Of a stretch of DNA of 64,000 nucleotides, positions 10,531 through 21,572 are shown piece after piece. Each line of letters begins with the position of its first letter. Position 1 is the first letter of the stretch. Origin of the DNA: Deinandra increscens subsp. villosa (taxonomy: Eukaryota > Streptophyta > Magnoliopsida > Asterales > Asteraceae). The stretch lies in contig JBCNJP010000013.1 in NCBI GenBank assembly GCA_039602395.1, forward strand, positions 20,076,940 through 20,140,939, read 5' to 3'. The notes beneath the pieces were generated by a model, which was given only the letters and a program-made list of their open reading frames with translations, made no database searches and was not told the origin of the DNA. A program made the translations under genes and the position numbers.

Positions 10531-12084
10531 ATTAATTGAATTGTAGGACCTGATCACCCAAAGTACTGCAATGAGATGCGACTCACTCCATATCTAAATT
10601 GGTGGTAAGTATTTCAAAATTGCTTTACATATTTGATCAATTTCCATAACCTAATCACGTGTAGTTTTGTAGGGTCAAATAATTTTGTAGGAAGAAAATA
10701 AAACATGCAGCTCAAATCAAAACTGTTGAAGATGAAAATCAACTGGTAGTTTTGTTGGCTGATTGAAAATTAAATTGAGAATAATGCTTGTGCATAGTGT
10801 AATTTTGTTTAATTTTGATTTGTATTATAAATTGTATGTACTTACTTTGATTTATTATTGTTAATATATCATTTGATTTTTAGGTTTATGATTTTAACAT
10901 GCAGTATTGTCACACCCCATGTGACACCTCATCCAAAAGTCAGGTCAAACATCCTTACTTTGACTTTTAGATTAACTATTATGTGCCTTAATCTTAACTA
11001 CTTAACTGTCAATAACTGAGCTTAACTGATAAAACTGACGTAAGCTAATTTCCACATTTGTATTGGAAACCGTGCCCTAATAAATAAGAAAAACCATTAA
11101 GAAATTAATGGAACTTCAATAATAAGAATACAAATATAAAAAATATACTTTTTATATTTTCTTTGGAAACCAGTATCACGGATTTACGTCAACGACACAA
11201 CGATATATTAAGCGATTACGTAATTAAAACAACTTGGTTTTAAATACTCATGGTAATCGAGCTTAAAACAGACGCGAACAAACGAAACAGTCTTCGTTAA
11301 CTTTCACGCGTACAAAACCGTATCCCGTATCCACTTTGGAAAAACAAAAACAATCAACTTAACAAAATCATTTTTATGAACTAAAAATGTGATCAAACAT
11401 GTTTGTTGTCAAGACTTAGCCGAAAACCGAAACCGGAGACCCATTCAAGCCTAATTCGGCCTAACAAGCCCAACGAATCAAAATCCTTGAAAACAAACCC
11501 GTAACTCGACCCAATGACTAACCCGTTTAACCGAAACACTGACCCGACCCGGAGGACCGACCCACAACCCAACCGGCCCAGACCGGACTCGGCTCGATCC
11601 CGCCCTTCAGCCCGGTCGAGAACCGGCCCACTTCGGCCCAAACCAGAAAAACCGGCCCGAACTCTTATAGTCTTCCTTTTGGGCTTCGGCCCATTTCACA
11701 AAACCAAACAAACTTGTTTTTAGGCCACTAGTAGATTTTATAAAAATCAAGCCCAACACATTTTTTTTTATAAAATCCTACCACCTTGTATTATTTTTAT
11801 ACAAGGGAAGCCTCATCTAATTTTTATAAAATTAAGATTTTAGGATTCACTATCATCATTTTATTTTATAAAACCTCCTATTATATAAACCATTTTATAA
11901 AACAGGACCACACTTTTATAAAATAAAACACCTACAAATTTGTCTTCGTAATTAGAATGGCCACATCTCCACTCTACCAAATTCAGACACAAGCCTAGTA
12001 ATCTTAGGCTTAGTTGTCACCCATTATTTTTATAAGCCTCAAGACAACACCAAAATCTCTTGGACATTAACCTCCTAATCCACC

Positions 12085-12092
12085 TATAAATA
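12085..12092 (+). promoter_or_regulatory. TATA box of the long gypsy LTR
   Basis: TATAAATA is followed about 30 bases later by a C/T-rich transcript-leader-like sequence. This marks the U3/R boundary region and the plus orientation of the LTR. Confidence 0.65.
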
Positions 12093-12612
12093 CACCCCCT
12101 TACTTCCCATTTTCACCACACCTCACTCTCCATTTCCACTCCCTCTCTAAATTTCGGCCAAGAAAGGAGCCGTCCCTCCCTTCCTCCGCCGGCCGCCACC
12201 CTTCGGCCACAGCGAGACCGCCGCCGGACCACCACCGAACTGCCGGTTTCCTCCTCCTCCTTCTCGGTTTTCCTTCCATACTCCTTGTGAGTTTTCTAAA
12301 CTCATTTCTTCCACTTTCCTACACTTCTAACACCCAAAATGATACCTCAAGTCTTGACAACAACCACCAAATAATTACATTTTGTTTAAATCATCGAACA
12401 AAACTCTATTCTCTATCTCATCCTTCAAGATCCAAACATTTCTTCGGTGCCTTAAGGCTTAAAGTAGCCAAGAAATGTGGTGAAACACACTAAGAAATCC
12501 AAGGAAAGTATTAGTGTGCACCAAGAATTCTTGTATTCTTGCAATTTCATTTTATCTATGTTATTTGATTTATTTGGTCCTAACACTAAAGAGTGTTAGT
12601 AGATTTAATCTA

Positions 12613-12893
12613 GGGTTATTGGCTTGAATTAATCTTAACTATCACTTATTGGCCGGGATCACTCCCAACTAAAGAAATCACCACCGCCACCCCCAACTAT
12701 GAACCTAATTTCTGACAACACTCCCTCATGCACATTTTATGACACGCTATGCACATTTTATGACACGCTTTTTTAACGGAGGGAGTGTTGTCAGAAATTA
12801 GGTTTATAGTTGGGGGTGGTGGTGGTGATTTCTTTAGTTGGGAGTGATCCCGGCCAATAAGTGATAGTTGGGATTAATTCAAGCCAATAACCC
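12613..12893. mobile_element. MITE, Mutator-like (TIR GGGTTATTGG, 9-bp target duplication)
   Basis: A 281-bp palindromic element with inverted repeats of over 100 bp beginning GGGTTATTGG and ending CCAATAACCC. It is flanked by a perfect 9-bp duplication TTTAATCTA (12604-12612 and 12894-12902). Long inverted repeats plus 9-bp duplications are typical of Mutator-derived MITEs. It shares its terminal 10 bp with the MITE at 24295, so the two are one family. It lies inside the gypsy LTR and therefore postdates it. Confidence 0.9.
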
Positions 12894-14221
12894 TTTAATC
12901 TAACATAAAAGATAACTAACAAAATAGATGGAAATATGAAATGTGTGTTTAAATTCTATTATAATCATATGCTTAGTTTGTCCTAACACCCTAAGTGTTA
13001 GTTGATTTATTTAAATCTCATGTCAATAATGTTAGTTGCTCCTAACACATTTGTGTTAGTAGATGGAAAATGATCACATGAATATGTTGTTACGTTTGGT
13101 CATAACTAGAAAATGCATGAATTAAAAGAACATGGGAATGAACAAGATTTGTTAAATAAAATACATGAGACTTACTTATTTTAGTAAAAAAAAATTATGT
13201 CAAATGATTTATTTGACATAAATACTTGGATTTATTACAAGTTTTAACTATATAAAGACATGTTTTAAAAAGGGATAAAGTTTCTATAAAAATAATGCAT
13301 TAGTTAAATGGATATGTTTTATAGAAATAGTCAAAATCCAAGCATTGACTTTTAAATATTTTTATAACCTTTTTATTGTTACTTTGATAAATCAAAGTGA
13401 TCAAAACAAAAATGCGTTGCGTAGTAATAAAACCGGGACCCATACGGCGACATACGTGATAACGTAAACATTGGAATTTTTAAATCAATCACATGTCTTA
13501 TTCTTGCAAGATGACTTAAAAGTTTGTATAAATAAACTTTTATAAATCCAAGTATTCTCATGTATTATTTTAAAATAATACTTTAAAATAGAGATGAATA
13601 TTTATGAGTATAAAATATTAAATGATTTCTTTTCCCTAACTTACTAAACATTTTTGACTCAAAACGTATCTTTAAAAGATTAAAATGATAAACGTTTTAT
13701 GACAAAAAAATAATAATTATTTCTTCATTAATAATTATCTACAAAGGTTTTAAGCTATGTTTATTTACAATTCACCAAGGTTTGTTTATCATAATTATTT
13801 AAACAAAAATAATTATAACTTATATAAATGACCAATCGAGCTTATATAAATAATAATAAACATTATTATTTAACGCAATGTTCAAGACTTGATTGACTTA
13901 TTTAATGATTATCCTCGTTATTTTATATTTATTGGACATAAATATAAATCATCACATATGTATTTATTTGTACAATAAATACTAACAACGGGCTTTTAAA
14001 ACAAATACAAACGGGATTATACGTCAAGACTTGACCGGTATCACTTGGGTGACAATTGCTACTCAATTGATTATAAACCTTATGCAATTGTCTTATTATT
14101 AAATTATGACGCTACTTGCTATCACTATCATCCGGTTTAGTACATCATCCGCTGATCAATGTGACTTTCACGGCCCCTTTTCTTTTAACAGTTTGTATAC
14201 TCTTGTGGGAGAAATCATGAA

Positions 14222-14226
14222 CTGAC
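14222..14226 (+). repeat. Target site duplication of the Sirevirus, left copy (CTGAC)
   Basis: CTGAC directly before the 5' LTR is repeated directly after the 3' LTR at 33282-33286. Five bases is the usual copia integrase footprint. Confidence 0.9.
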
Positions 14227-15326
14227 TGTTGGAACCTGGAGGTTGGTGATAACACGAACACGCGAACCCAAGAACAAGATCACAAGTGAAGCTGCAAAAC
14301 CAACATGTATTTTGCTATCTATGTATTTTGAACATTTAAGTTTGTAATAACTTAGTTGACGTTGAACTTTGAATACTTATTTTGTATGTTTGGTTGTTCT
14401 TTATCATATGTTGGTTCAGCTTGATTTACATGTGTGTTAATCTTGAGTTTGTATGTTTGATAGGTTGTTCAACACTTAGAATATTTTTCATGTTTGAGTT
14501 GTTCTTAACGATCAGGCAGTTATACTCTTAACGACTTGAGTGTATTTGCCTTAACGACTTGCCTGAGAAATATACTTAACGACCTGCCTCCTCTTGCTTC
14601 TTAACGATCTGCCATTTATGCCTTATTGACTTGCCCATGCTGTACTTAACGATCTGGTTGTCTCAACGAGCCTTAACAATGAAATACCTTTTTTTTAACA
14701 ATCAGGATTGATGTTAACGATCTGACTTGCCTAGTTAACGATCTGCATGATTGGCTAACGATCTGACTTGTCTAGTTAACGATCTGCATGATTGGCTAAC
14801 GATCTGACTTGTCTAGTTAACGATCTGCATGATAACGATCTGACTTATCTAGTTAACGATCTGCATGATTGGCTAACGATCTGACTTGTCTAGTTAACGA
14901 TCTGCATGCTTAGCTAATGATCTGACTTGTCTAGTTAACGATCTGCCTGACATGGTTAACAATCTGGTTTGTTCTTAACGACCTGGCTAACGACCTGACA
15001 TGGACAAGTTATCGATCTGACAAAAGTGTTGGTAGAATTTAATGATTTCTTGATGTGACGTGTGATTCTCCTTGTATTCTGTGCATTGACACTTGTGCTC
15101 CTCATTAGGTGTAAATAGGAATCCCTAGGAAACCCTAATTAAGCCTTGAGAGAACCTCCTGAGGAGCACTGTGTGTTTGTGTGTGTGTTCTTGGTGTTCT
15201 TCCTTGAGTTTCAGAGGCGATGGCAAGGCAATGTTGATGATTCAACCAAGAATGATCATCACACGTGATTTCCGCACTCGTGTGATAAATCAAATGATGA
15301 TCTTTGGCTAGAAATCAATCCTGACA
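14227..15326 (+). repeat. Sirevirus 5' LTR (1,100 bp)
   Basis: It begins TGTTGGAACC and ends CTGACA, followed at once by the PBS. It matches the 3' LTR closely (3 mismatches in the first ~125 bases) but differs in the motif array, which has about six 43-bp units here against five in the 3' LTR. The TATA position reads TGTAAATA (15110-15117), where the 3' LTR has TATAAATA. Confidence 0.95.
14505..15021 (+). promoter_or_regulatory. U3 motif array (TTAACGATCTG) in 5' LTR
   Basis: More than 25 copies of TTAACGATCTG or close variants (TTAACGATCAG, TTAACGACTTG) are spaced about 20-25 bp apart, with a regular ~43-bp tandem core at about 14704-14945. The position upstream of the TATA region is where U3 enhancers lie. 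A binding role is inferred. Confidence 0.8.
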
Positions 15327-15341
15327 ATTGGTATCAGAGCC
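15327..15341 (+). other. Sirevirus primer binding site
   Basis: ATTGGTATCAGAGCC directly follows the LTR and is complementary to the 3' end of initiator Met-tRNA. Confidence 0.95.
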
Positions 15342-16092
15342 AAATCTTCAAGTTTGAGTTCTTGACTCAAAATGAAGAAATCTATCATTTGAGTTATCAA
15401 TCTTGGTTGTTTTACTAGAACTTTGAGTTGATTCTTGGTAGAAATCACTCAAGGATTCCATTGCAATGCTTGAATCTCTGAAACAACTTCATTTTAGGGT
15501 CAAATTTCTGATTTTAGTCAAAACAGGGTTACGCTTTACGTAACCACTGTTGTATTCTTTGAAATTCAAAGTTGTTTTTGGGGTGTTTATTTCATCAAAT
15601 TGATTTTAAAATTGAGTTAGACTATTGAAACTAAAGCTGTTGCAACTGATTTCTCTCAAAAACATCAAGTTTTGAGGATTTTAGAGGCAAATTTCTAAGT
15701 TTTTGGTGTTCTTGTCATAAACTCGATTTTTTTTGGATTTGAGCTACTTAGAGTAATTTTTGGAGCTTGATCTAGTTATGTTTTCGGTTTCTCTACTAAT
15801 TTCTAAGCTAGTTGCACAAGCAATTTTGATTTTTACTAACTTTGATTTTTCTTGATTTTGAATCCCCAAGAACATTCTGTTGAAATTTTTGACTAAGTGT
15901 TGAAAATTGACTTTTTCAATTTTATGACTAATTATCAGTTGTAAGTAGCTAATTGTGTTCCTTATTGATTGTTTTGTAGGATTTGGGTGATTTCAAGCAT
16001 TCTACAACTTTCGAGCAAGTGAACCAACTTTCGACCCGTTTGACCCGTTAGCTCTTTTCGTCTCAAAATTGACTAGTGTTGATCATTTCAAC
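15342..16092 (+). other. Sirevirus leader before gag
   Basis: An AT-rich untranslated leader of about 750 bases. TTTTGTAG ending at 15979 looks like a splice acceptor; no matching donor stands out. Packaging signals are expected here but cannot be recognised by eye. Confidence 0.6.
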
Positions 16093-18633
16093 ATGTCGGA
16101 TCACTTCACTCCTGCGACACAAGGCAACAATAGGCCTCCCAAACTCATGGGGGAAAGTGATTTTGATGATTGGAAGGCAAAATTCCTGTCTTACCTGGAA
16201 TTCGTTGACTTTGACCTGTTGACTTCTGTAGTCGAAGGTCTTGCTGTGTTCGAAGTGGAAGAGGCCACAGTTACTGGAACCACAACTGCTGTAACTGGTG
16301 CTGACCCTCCTGCTAAGAAAATGATTCCCAAACCAAGAAACAAGTTGGATGTTGCTGAAAAGGTCCAATTGAAAACTGACATGCGTGCACTTGGTTGCAT
16401 AAAGATGGCTATCAATGATGAGTTGCAATACCAATTTCGTGCTGCCACATCGGCTCATGAAATCTGGGAAGGTTTGGAAAAAAAGTATGAAGGCAACCCG
16501 GCTACTAAGGAAAGAAGATTGGAAAAGATCAAGTTGGCGTTCAACACGTTTTCTCACAAGCAGGGCGAATCATTTGAAACTCACGTCAATCGATTCTGCC
16601 GCATTATCACTGAGATGATGACAAAGAACATCCGACCTGAAAATAGTGCCATCATCAAGAAGGTCCTTCACTCCTTTCCTCAAGAGTTCGCTCCATATGT
16701 GACTTACTTGATCGACAGTAATGATCTTTCTACTGCCGACTATATGGATTTGATCGACAAGGTTCGTGAGTATGAAGTTCGAGCTGTTGAGCGCAACAGA
16801 AAATCTCTCATGGGAAATGCAACTGTTAGGAGTTCTTCAACTGCTCCTAATCCTGCATTCATTGCTCCTGACCTAGATGATGAGTTCCAATTCTCTGCTC
16901 CTGCAAGTCAAATCCCTCCTGCTGCTCCTTCTATTCCAGCACCTCCTCCAACTGAAGCTGTCATTTCACCTGTCACCAGTCAGACACCAAATGTGACTTT
17001 TGTGCAACAATCTCCAACTGGTTACTATGTTCAGCAATCATCTCCTGCAAACCAACCAAACACAAGCATGGATTCCGACTTGTGCAATGCTTTCCTAGCT
17101 TGCATGAATTCTCAAATGTCCGGAAGTCTTGAGTCCATGACCGTCTGTCAAGAAGACTTAGATCAAATCTCTGCTGATGATCTTGAAGAGATAGATATTA
17201 AATGGCAAATGGGTATGATAGCTGCTCGAACTCGCAAGTTCTTCAAGAAGACTGGAAGAAAGCTATTTCAAGCTCCCTCGAACACCAACATCGGCTTTGA
17301 AAAGTCAAAAGTTCAATGTTACAACTGCCAAGATCTAGGGCACTTTGCACGTGAATGTCCTAAGCCGAGGACGTGGAACGGGCAATCCAATTCTGGTGGA
17401 AGTAATCAGACGTATCAAAAGCAGGGTGGTGGTGATTCCCAATCTTATCAGAAACAAGGCAGCTCGTCGTACCAGAAACCACAAGCCAATAACTCCAATG
17501 TCTCTCAACGTGGATCATCATCTTCTCAACAACCACAAAGATCGGAAGATAGCAACAAAGTTTTGGTATCGCTTGAAGATTCAAACTACAACTGGACCTC
17601 CTCGTCTCAGAATCCATCTTCTAGCCAGACCAACTATGCACTCGTGGCAAATAAAACAGAGGGAGAGATAGACGTGTCAAACATAATTGATCCTCTCTTT
17701 CCCACTAACTTCTGTTTGATGGCTGGAATTGATGAACCAACAGAAGACAATGCTCAAGATGCTGGAACTGTTACTGCTGTGAGCTCATCTGAAGTTGAAT
17801 ATGAGGCAATTAAGAGGCTTGTAGAACTTCAACGTGAAACCATCCCTGACGAGGTAAAACTTGCTTTATGTTCTGAAAAATGTGTTGAGACTGTAGCTCG
17901 CTATCGCGCTTACAACATTGAATTGGTTGGTAAGGCGAAAGAGAGTGAGAGTCAAGTTGAGAAGTTAAAAGAAAATGAGAAAGATTTTTTGATTAAGATC
18001 AAGTCTTTACAAGATGACATTAAGGTCATGAAGCATACGGAAACAACTCTGACAATTCAGATAACAGATCTTTTGGAAAAACAAACTTCTCTGAGGACGA
18101 ACTATGCTCAGGCTCGAGAAACCATAGATTTGTTAAAACTTAATCCGGCAACTCTTGGTAACACTGTTGGCCGTGATATTTTTTCTAGACTTAAAACTGG
18201 ACTTGGTTTGACACGGGAAATTGATGATGGTGCTGCTGAGCATCCGCTTAACCATAACTATTATAAAATTCCTGAGTTAACCAAAATTAATTCAGAAAGT
18301 CATTTAAAATTCATTAATCCTGAGTTGGTTCCGAGTGCTTCCGAAATCCAAAAGATGGAAGATCAGCTCTCTACCCACACGAGTGGATCTGATCTCCCAC
18401 CTACCGATGTCGCACTTCACTTTAATGAAGTCAATTCTGATGTGTTAAAAGATGTTGACACAAGTTTTTCTGAGAATCTAACCAAAGAGGCAGCTGAACA
18501 TGAATTCCTTGACTTAGTCAAAACATCTGCCGTGGATGGTCAATCGTTTTTGTTTGATGACAATTACGAGATTTTCAAAACTCCTGATGCTCCAAAACGA
18601 GCTAAGACCACACGAAGGCGTAAGCCTAAGTAG
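16093..18633 (+). CDS. gag: Sirevirus Gag
   Basis: The structural protein of the copia particle, 846 residues. I chose the ATG at 16093 (MSDHFT); the frame is open further upstream but without an earlier ATG. The N-terminus has the copia Gag start with PPKLMGESDFDDWK, followed by a UBN2-type capsid region to about residue 250. Then come a Pro/Ser-rich linker, the zinc knuckle CYNCQDLGHFAREC (17317-17358) and a Gln/Ser-rich stretch. A long C-terminal extension includes a Lys/Glu-rich coiled coil (17930-18130). The frame ends in TAG at 18631-18633, but the same frame stays open for 218 more codons. It is uninterrupted, unlike pol. Confidence 0.9.
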   Translation: MSDHFTPATQGNNRPPKLMGESDFDDWKAKFLSYLEFVDFDLLTSVVEGLAVFEVEEATVTGTTTAVTGADPPAKKMIPKPRNKLDVAEKVQLKTDMRALGCIKMAINDELQYQFRAATSAHEIWEGLEKKYEGNPATKERRLEKIKLAFNTFSHKQGESFETHVNRFCRIITEMMTKNIRPENSAIIKKVLHSFPQEFAPYVTYLIDSNDLSTADYMDLIDKVREYEVRAVERNRKSLMGNATVRSSSTAPNPAFIAPDLDDEFQFSAPASQIPPAAPSIPAPPPTEAVISPVTSQTPNVTFVQQSPTGYYVQQSSPANQPNTSMDSDLCNAFLACMNSQMSGSLESMTVCQEDLDQISADDLEEIDIKWQMGMIAARTRKFFKKTGRKLFQAPSNTNIGFEKSKVQCYNCQDLGHFARECPKPRTWNGQSNSGGSNQTYQKQGGGDSQSYQKQGSSSYQKPQANNSNVSQRGSSSSQQPQRSEDSNKVLVSLEDSNYNWTSSSQNPSSSQTNYALVANKTEGEIDVSNIIDPLFPTNFCLMAGIDEPTEDNAQDAGTVTAVSSSEVEYEAIKRLVELQRETIPDEVKLALCSEKCVETVARYRAYNIELVGKAKESESQVEKLKENEKDFLIKIKSLQDDIKVMKHTETTLTIQITDLLEKQTSLRTNYAQARETIDLLKLNPATLGNTVGRDIFSRLKTGLGLTREIDDGAAEHPLNHNYYKIPELTKINSESHLKFINPELVPSASEIQKMEDQLSTHTSGSDLPPTDVALHFNEVNSDVLKDVDTSFSENLTKEAAEHEFLDLVKTSAVDGQSFLFDDNYEIFKTPDAPKRAKTTRRRKPK

Positions 18634-19745
18634 AATGCCTCCAAGGGATTCACGGATCAGTCTGATGTGAACGAGGATGAGTTCAATCGTGCATTTGCTG
18701 AAATGGCACTCAAACATGGTAAGACTGTCATGCACACACAAGCTGGTCTTGTGATCACCGATGGTAAGGTGAAGGCTATTCCAAGAGTTGCATCGGGGAC
18801 TCCCTCTACATCAACACCACAAGCTGTGCATTCTCCTCAATCAAGCAAATCTAAGGCCATTGTTGAAAGTTCTGCTCCCACTGGAGCTGTTGACTCTGAA
18901 GTTGAAACGGTAATACTTGTCAAACCAAAGTTGAAGAGTGTTCCAAAAGTAACTGAAACAACCTCTTCACCAACTGCTGAGTCTGCATTGATTGTGGTAG
19001 AGCCTTCTGCTCTAATGACAGAAAGTGTTGAAACCGTTGTTGTCGAGAAGAAGAAAAGAACAAGAAGAAGGAAGAAGAAGGTTGTTGTCGATGATGAGAA
19101 GACTCCTGTTGCTTCATCTGTTGAACCCACAACTGTGGTTCCTGTTGCTGAATCTGCTGCTTTCATTGTTCAAAATGCACCATCTGTGCAAAATGTTTGT
19201 GCTATCTGTGGCAACCCTCATCACGATGCAAGGGTGTGTATCTACAACCAAGGGTACAACACCTATGGCAACTGCACACTATTATGAGCAACAAGCAACT
19301 GCTGGTCAGAGTACACATCTCCACTCGAGAAACTATGGTAATTGCAGTGAAGACTTCATGGATCTGCGGGATGATTCTATGTTCCAACAGTCTTATCCCA
19401 ATTCTCAACCAACCGTACTTTTCGAGTCAAGCACCTTATCTACCACAAGGATTAGGGGGAAACCTGCATTCGTATCAGCCTCATATTAGGCAACCACCAA
19501 GGATGAAAGGACCGAGTCCGACTCCAATCAGGTCATGGAACCCAAGGCCAAGACCCGGCTCTCTACCAAGGCCATTTCTGTCTCAAAGGCCAATGATAGC
19601 TCCAAGGCCCGCTACCACCTTCATTCCACCTTCTTTCATTCCATCAGCTTCGTCATCTTCTTCTGCACCACCTCCATCCACTGTGAAGAAAACTGTTGTC
19701 AAGAAGACCCAAGGTCAAAATGACCGGGGTCCCTCCTCAAACTAA
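18634..19745 (+). pseudogene. Sirevirus gag-pol linker with second zinc knuckle, frameshifted
   Basis: After the gag TAG the same frame continues to 19287 with a Ser/Val/Thr-rich region, a very basic KKKRTRRRKKK stretch (about 19050-19080) and a second knuckle CAICGNPHHDARVC (about 19198-19239). The frame then closes. Coding character passes to a second frame (to about 19489) and then a third (to 19745, Pro-rich, ending KKTQGQNDRG before a TAA). Sireviruses commonly carry extra Cys/His knuckles between gag and protease. At least two frameshifts and a stop break it here. Confidence 0.7.
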
Positions 19746-21572
19746 TCTTTTTCTTTACTTGTGCAGGGACGTACCCGGAAAGCTGTGAATACATGGTACA
19801 TGGACAGCGGGTGCTCCAGGCACATGACAGGGAACAAGAACTTGTTGTCTGATGTCAAAACAATATCTAACGGTAGTTCTGTTGCCTTTGGGGGAGATGT
19901 ATTTGGTGGAAGAATAATTGGAAATGGTCTCTTAACAAACAGAGAAATTTCATTTGATAAGGTAAACCTGGTATCGAATCTGAAGTTCAACCTACTCAGC
20001 GTGTCGCAAATCTGCGATAACCAAATGCCTATGGTGTTCAACGATCGTGAGTGTCTAATTCTGAAGCCTGGTCTCAAGATCCCTGAAGATCAGATCTTGT
20101 TTCGTGCACAACGAAGAGGAAACCTGTATGCTTTGGACATGAAGGAAGCAAAGCCTGAATGTTCCATCGCATGTTTTCTAGTAAAGGCATCGGAAGAAGA
20201 CTCAACCTTATGGCACCGGCGAATGGGTCACGTCAACTTTAGGAACATGAATAGACTGGTTAGAGGAAAACATGTTGATGGGTTACCTGACAAAGAATTC
20301 GTTCATGTTGATCACTGTGTCGCATGTTCCAAAGGAAAACAACACAAGACGTCTCACAAGCCGAAGCCACCTGGTAGAACTACGACGATTCTTCAGTTAC
20401 TCCATCTTGATCTTTTCGGGCCGGTGAACATCACGAGTTTAGGGGGAAAGTCTTATTGCCTTGTTATCACTGACGACTACTCCAGATACTCATGGGTGTT
20501 TTTCTTGAGAGAAAAGTCTGAGACAGCTGAGATATTGAAGGATTTCGTTACTCGCATTGAAAATGCCAGCAGAGAGAAGGTCAGAATAATCAGATCAGAT
20601 AACGGGACGGAGTTCAAGAATCAAACATTTGACGCTTTTTGCAACTTGAAGGGCATTACTCGACAGTTCAGTTAACCGTACACGCCACAACAAAATGGTG
20701 TAGCAGAACGGAAGAATAGAACCATCATTGAGTCTGCCAGAACCATGCTTGCGGATTCTAACCTAAAACTCTCTTTTTGGGTAGAAGCTGTGAATACTGC
20801 GTGCTACGTTCTGAACAGAACGCTCTTGGTCAAACATGCTAACAAGACGCCGTTCGAACTGTTTTCTAAACAAAAACCTGTTTTATCAAGACTTAAACCG
20901 TTCGGATGTCCTTGTACAGTACTTATACAATCTGATCAGTTAGCCAAATTTGCCCCTCGGGCAGATGAAGGTTATTTTGTTGGATATTCTATGTCCGCAG
21001 CGGCGTATCGAGTATACAACAAAAGAACTCAAGTGATCATGGAGTCGTGCAATGTTACTTTTAACGAGCATACTCTGAACACTCGAGAACCTGATTCAGA
21101 TAGCATGTATGACCTTGACACTCTATCTTCTACTTTTAATATTGTTGATTCTGGTGTTTCAGGAAATACTATCTCAGATGATGATGCTTTTGAAGGAAAT
21201 TTTCCGACATTTGAGCCATTTGCTCCGGTTTCTTCATCGATTTTGGGAACTATCTACTCGGCAGACCCTCCTAATCTAACGTGGGGAAATCAGACTAGTG
21301 AGTCAATGAATCTGTCCGGAGAATCAACCTCTTCTGCAACTCCTGATGAACCGGTTATTCCAGTACCAGATCCAGTTTTGGTAGAAACAGAATCAGCACC
21401 TGCAGTAGTTCAGGGGGAAACCAACACGGAAACTGCTCCTGAAGATCATGATTCTGATTCTGAAGTTGAAGCAGAAGTTGACACCGGTGAGGTCCCGGGA
21501 AATAATCTGCAAATTGGGAACCTTGAATCTACCATCGAAGACACCCTTGTTGAAAGAGTCAAGGGTTCATAA
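19746..21572 (+). pseudogene. pol: Sirevirus protease and integrase, one in-frame stop
   Basis: The protease active site is in WYMDSGCSRHMTG (about 19794-19832). The integrase zinc-binding HHCC region follows (LWHRRMGHVNF to HCVACSKGKQ, about 20208-20340). The catalytic core has the first Asp in HLDLFGPV, the second in IIRSDNGTEF, and the Glu in QQNGVAERKN. An in-frame TAA at 20673-20675 separates the second catalytic Asp from the Glu, so the enzyme cannot be made whole. The C-terminal part runs through FGCPCTVL and GYFVGYS to an acidic Ser/Thr-rich tail, ending at a frame change near 21570. A splice-acceptor-like TTTCTTTACTTGTGCAG ends at about 19766, just before the protease. Confidence 0.88.

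Larger units (their letters stand above)
7805..10750 (+). pseudogene. Scattered exon-like pieces of a decayed gene, family unknown
   Basis: Several short coding-like pieces are bounded by good splice sites on the plus strand. One ends at a donor (GTAAGT at 7924); the next begins after an acceptor (GTGCAG, exon from 8147). A piece at about 8317-8450 encodes a charged, coiled-coil-like peptide (LDHLEKLELKLKKREI) broken by two adjacent TAA codons and a later TGA. Further pieces are 10188-10250 (TTGTAG acceptor, GTAAGT donor, containing a 16-G run), 10547-10604 (TTGTAG, GTAAGT) and about 10691-10748. The 8678-10077 DNA transposon sits between them. Together they suggest one multi-exon plant gene or a captured fragment. 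I cannot name it. Confidence 0.35.
10908..14226 (+). mobile_element. Long gypsy LTR, left part (interrupted by the Sirevirus)
   Basis: The left end TGTCACACCCC pairs with the right end GGGGTGTGACA at 34036. Between them the LTR is split by the 19-kb Sirevirus, and it also contains a MITE. Orientation is plus: a TATAAATA at 12085 is followed by a pyrimidine-rich, then GC-rich leader-like region with a donor-like TTGTGAG, as expected for U3 to R. A GC-rich U3 segment with GACCCG-type repeats lies at about 11500-11660. Without insertions the LTR would be about 3.8 kb. I see no PPT before it and no PBS after it, so it may be a solo LTR. The flanks do not show a clean target duplication. Confidence 0.7.
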
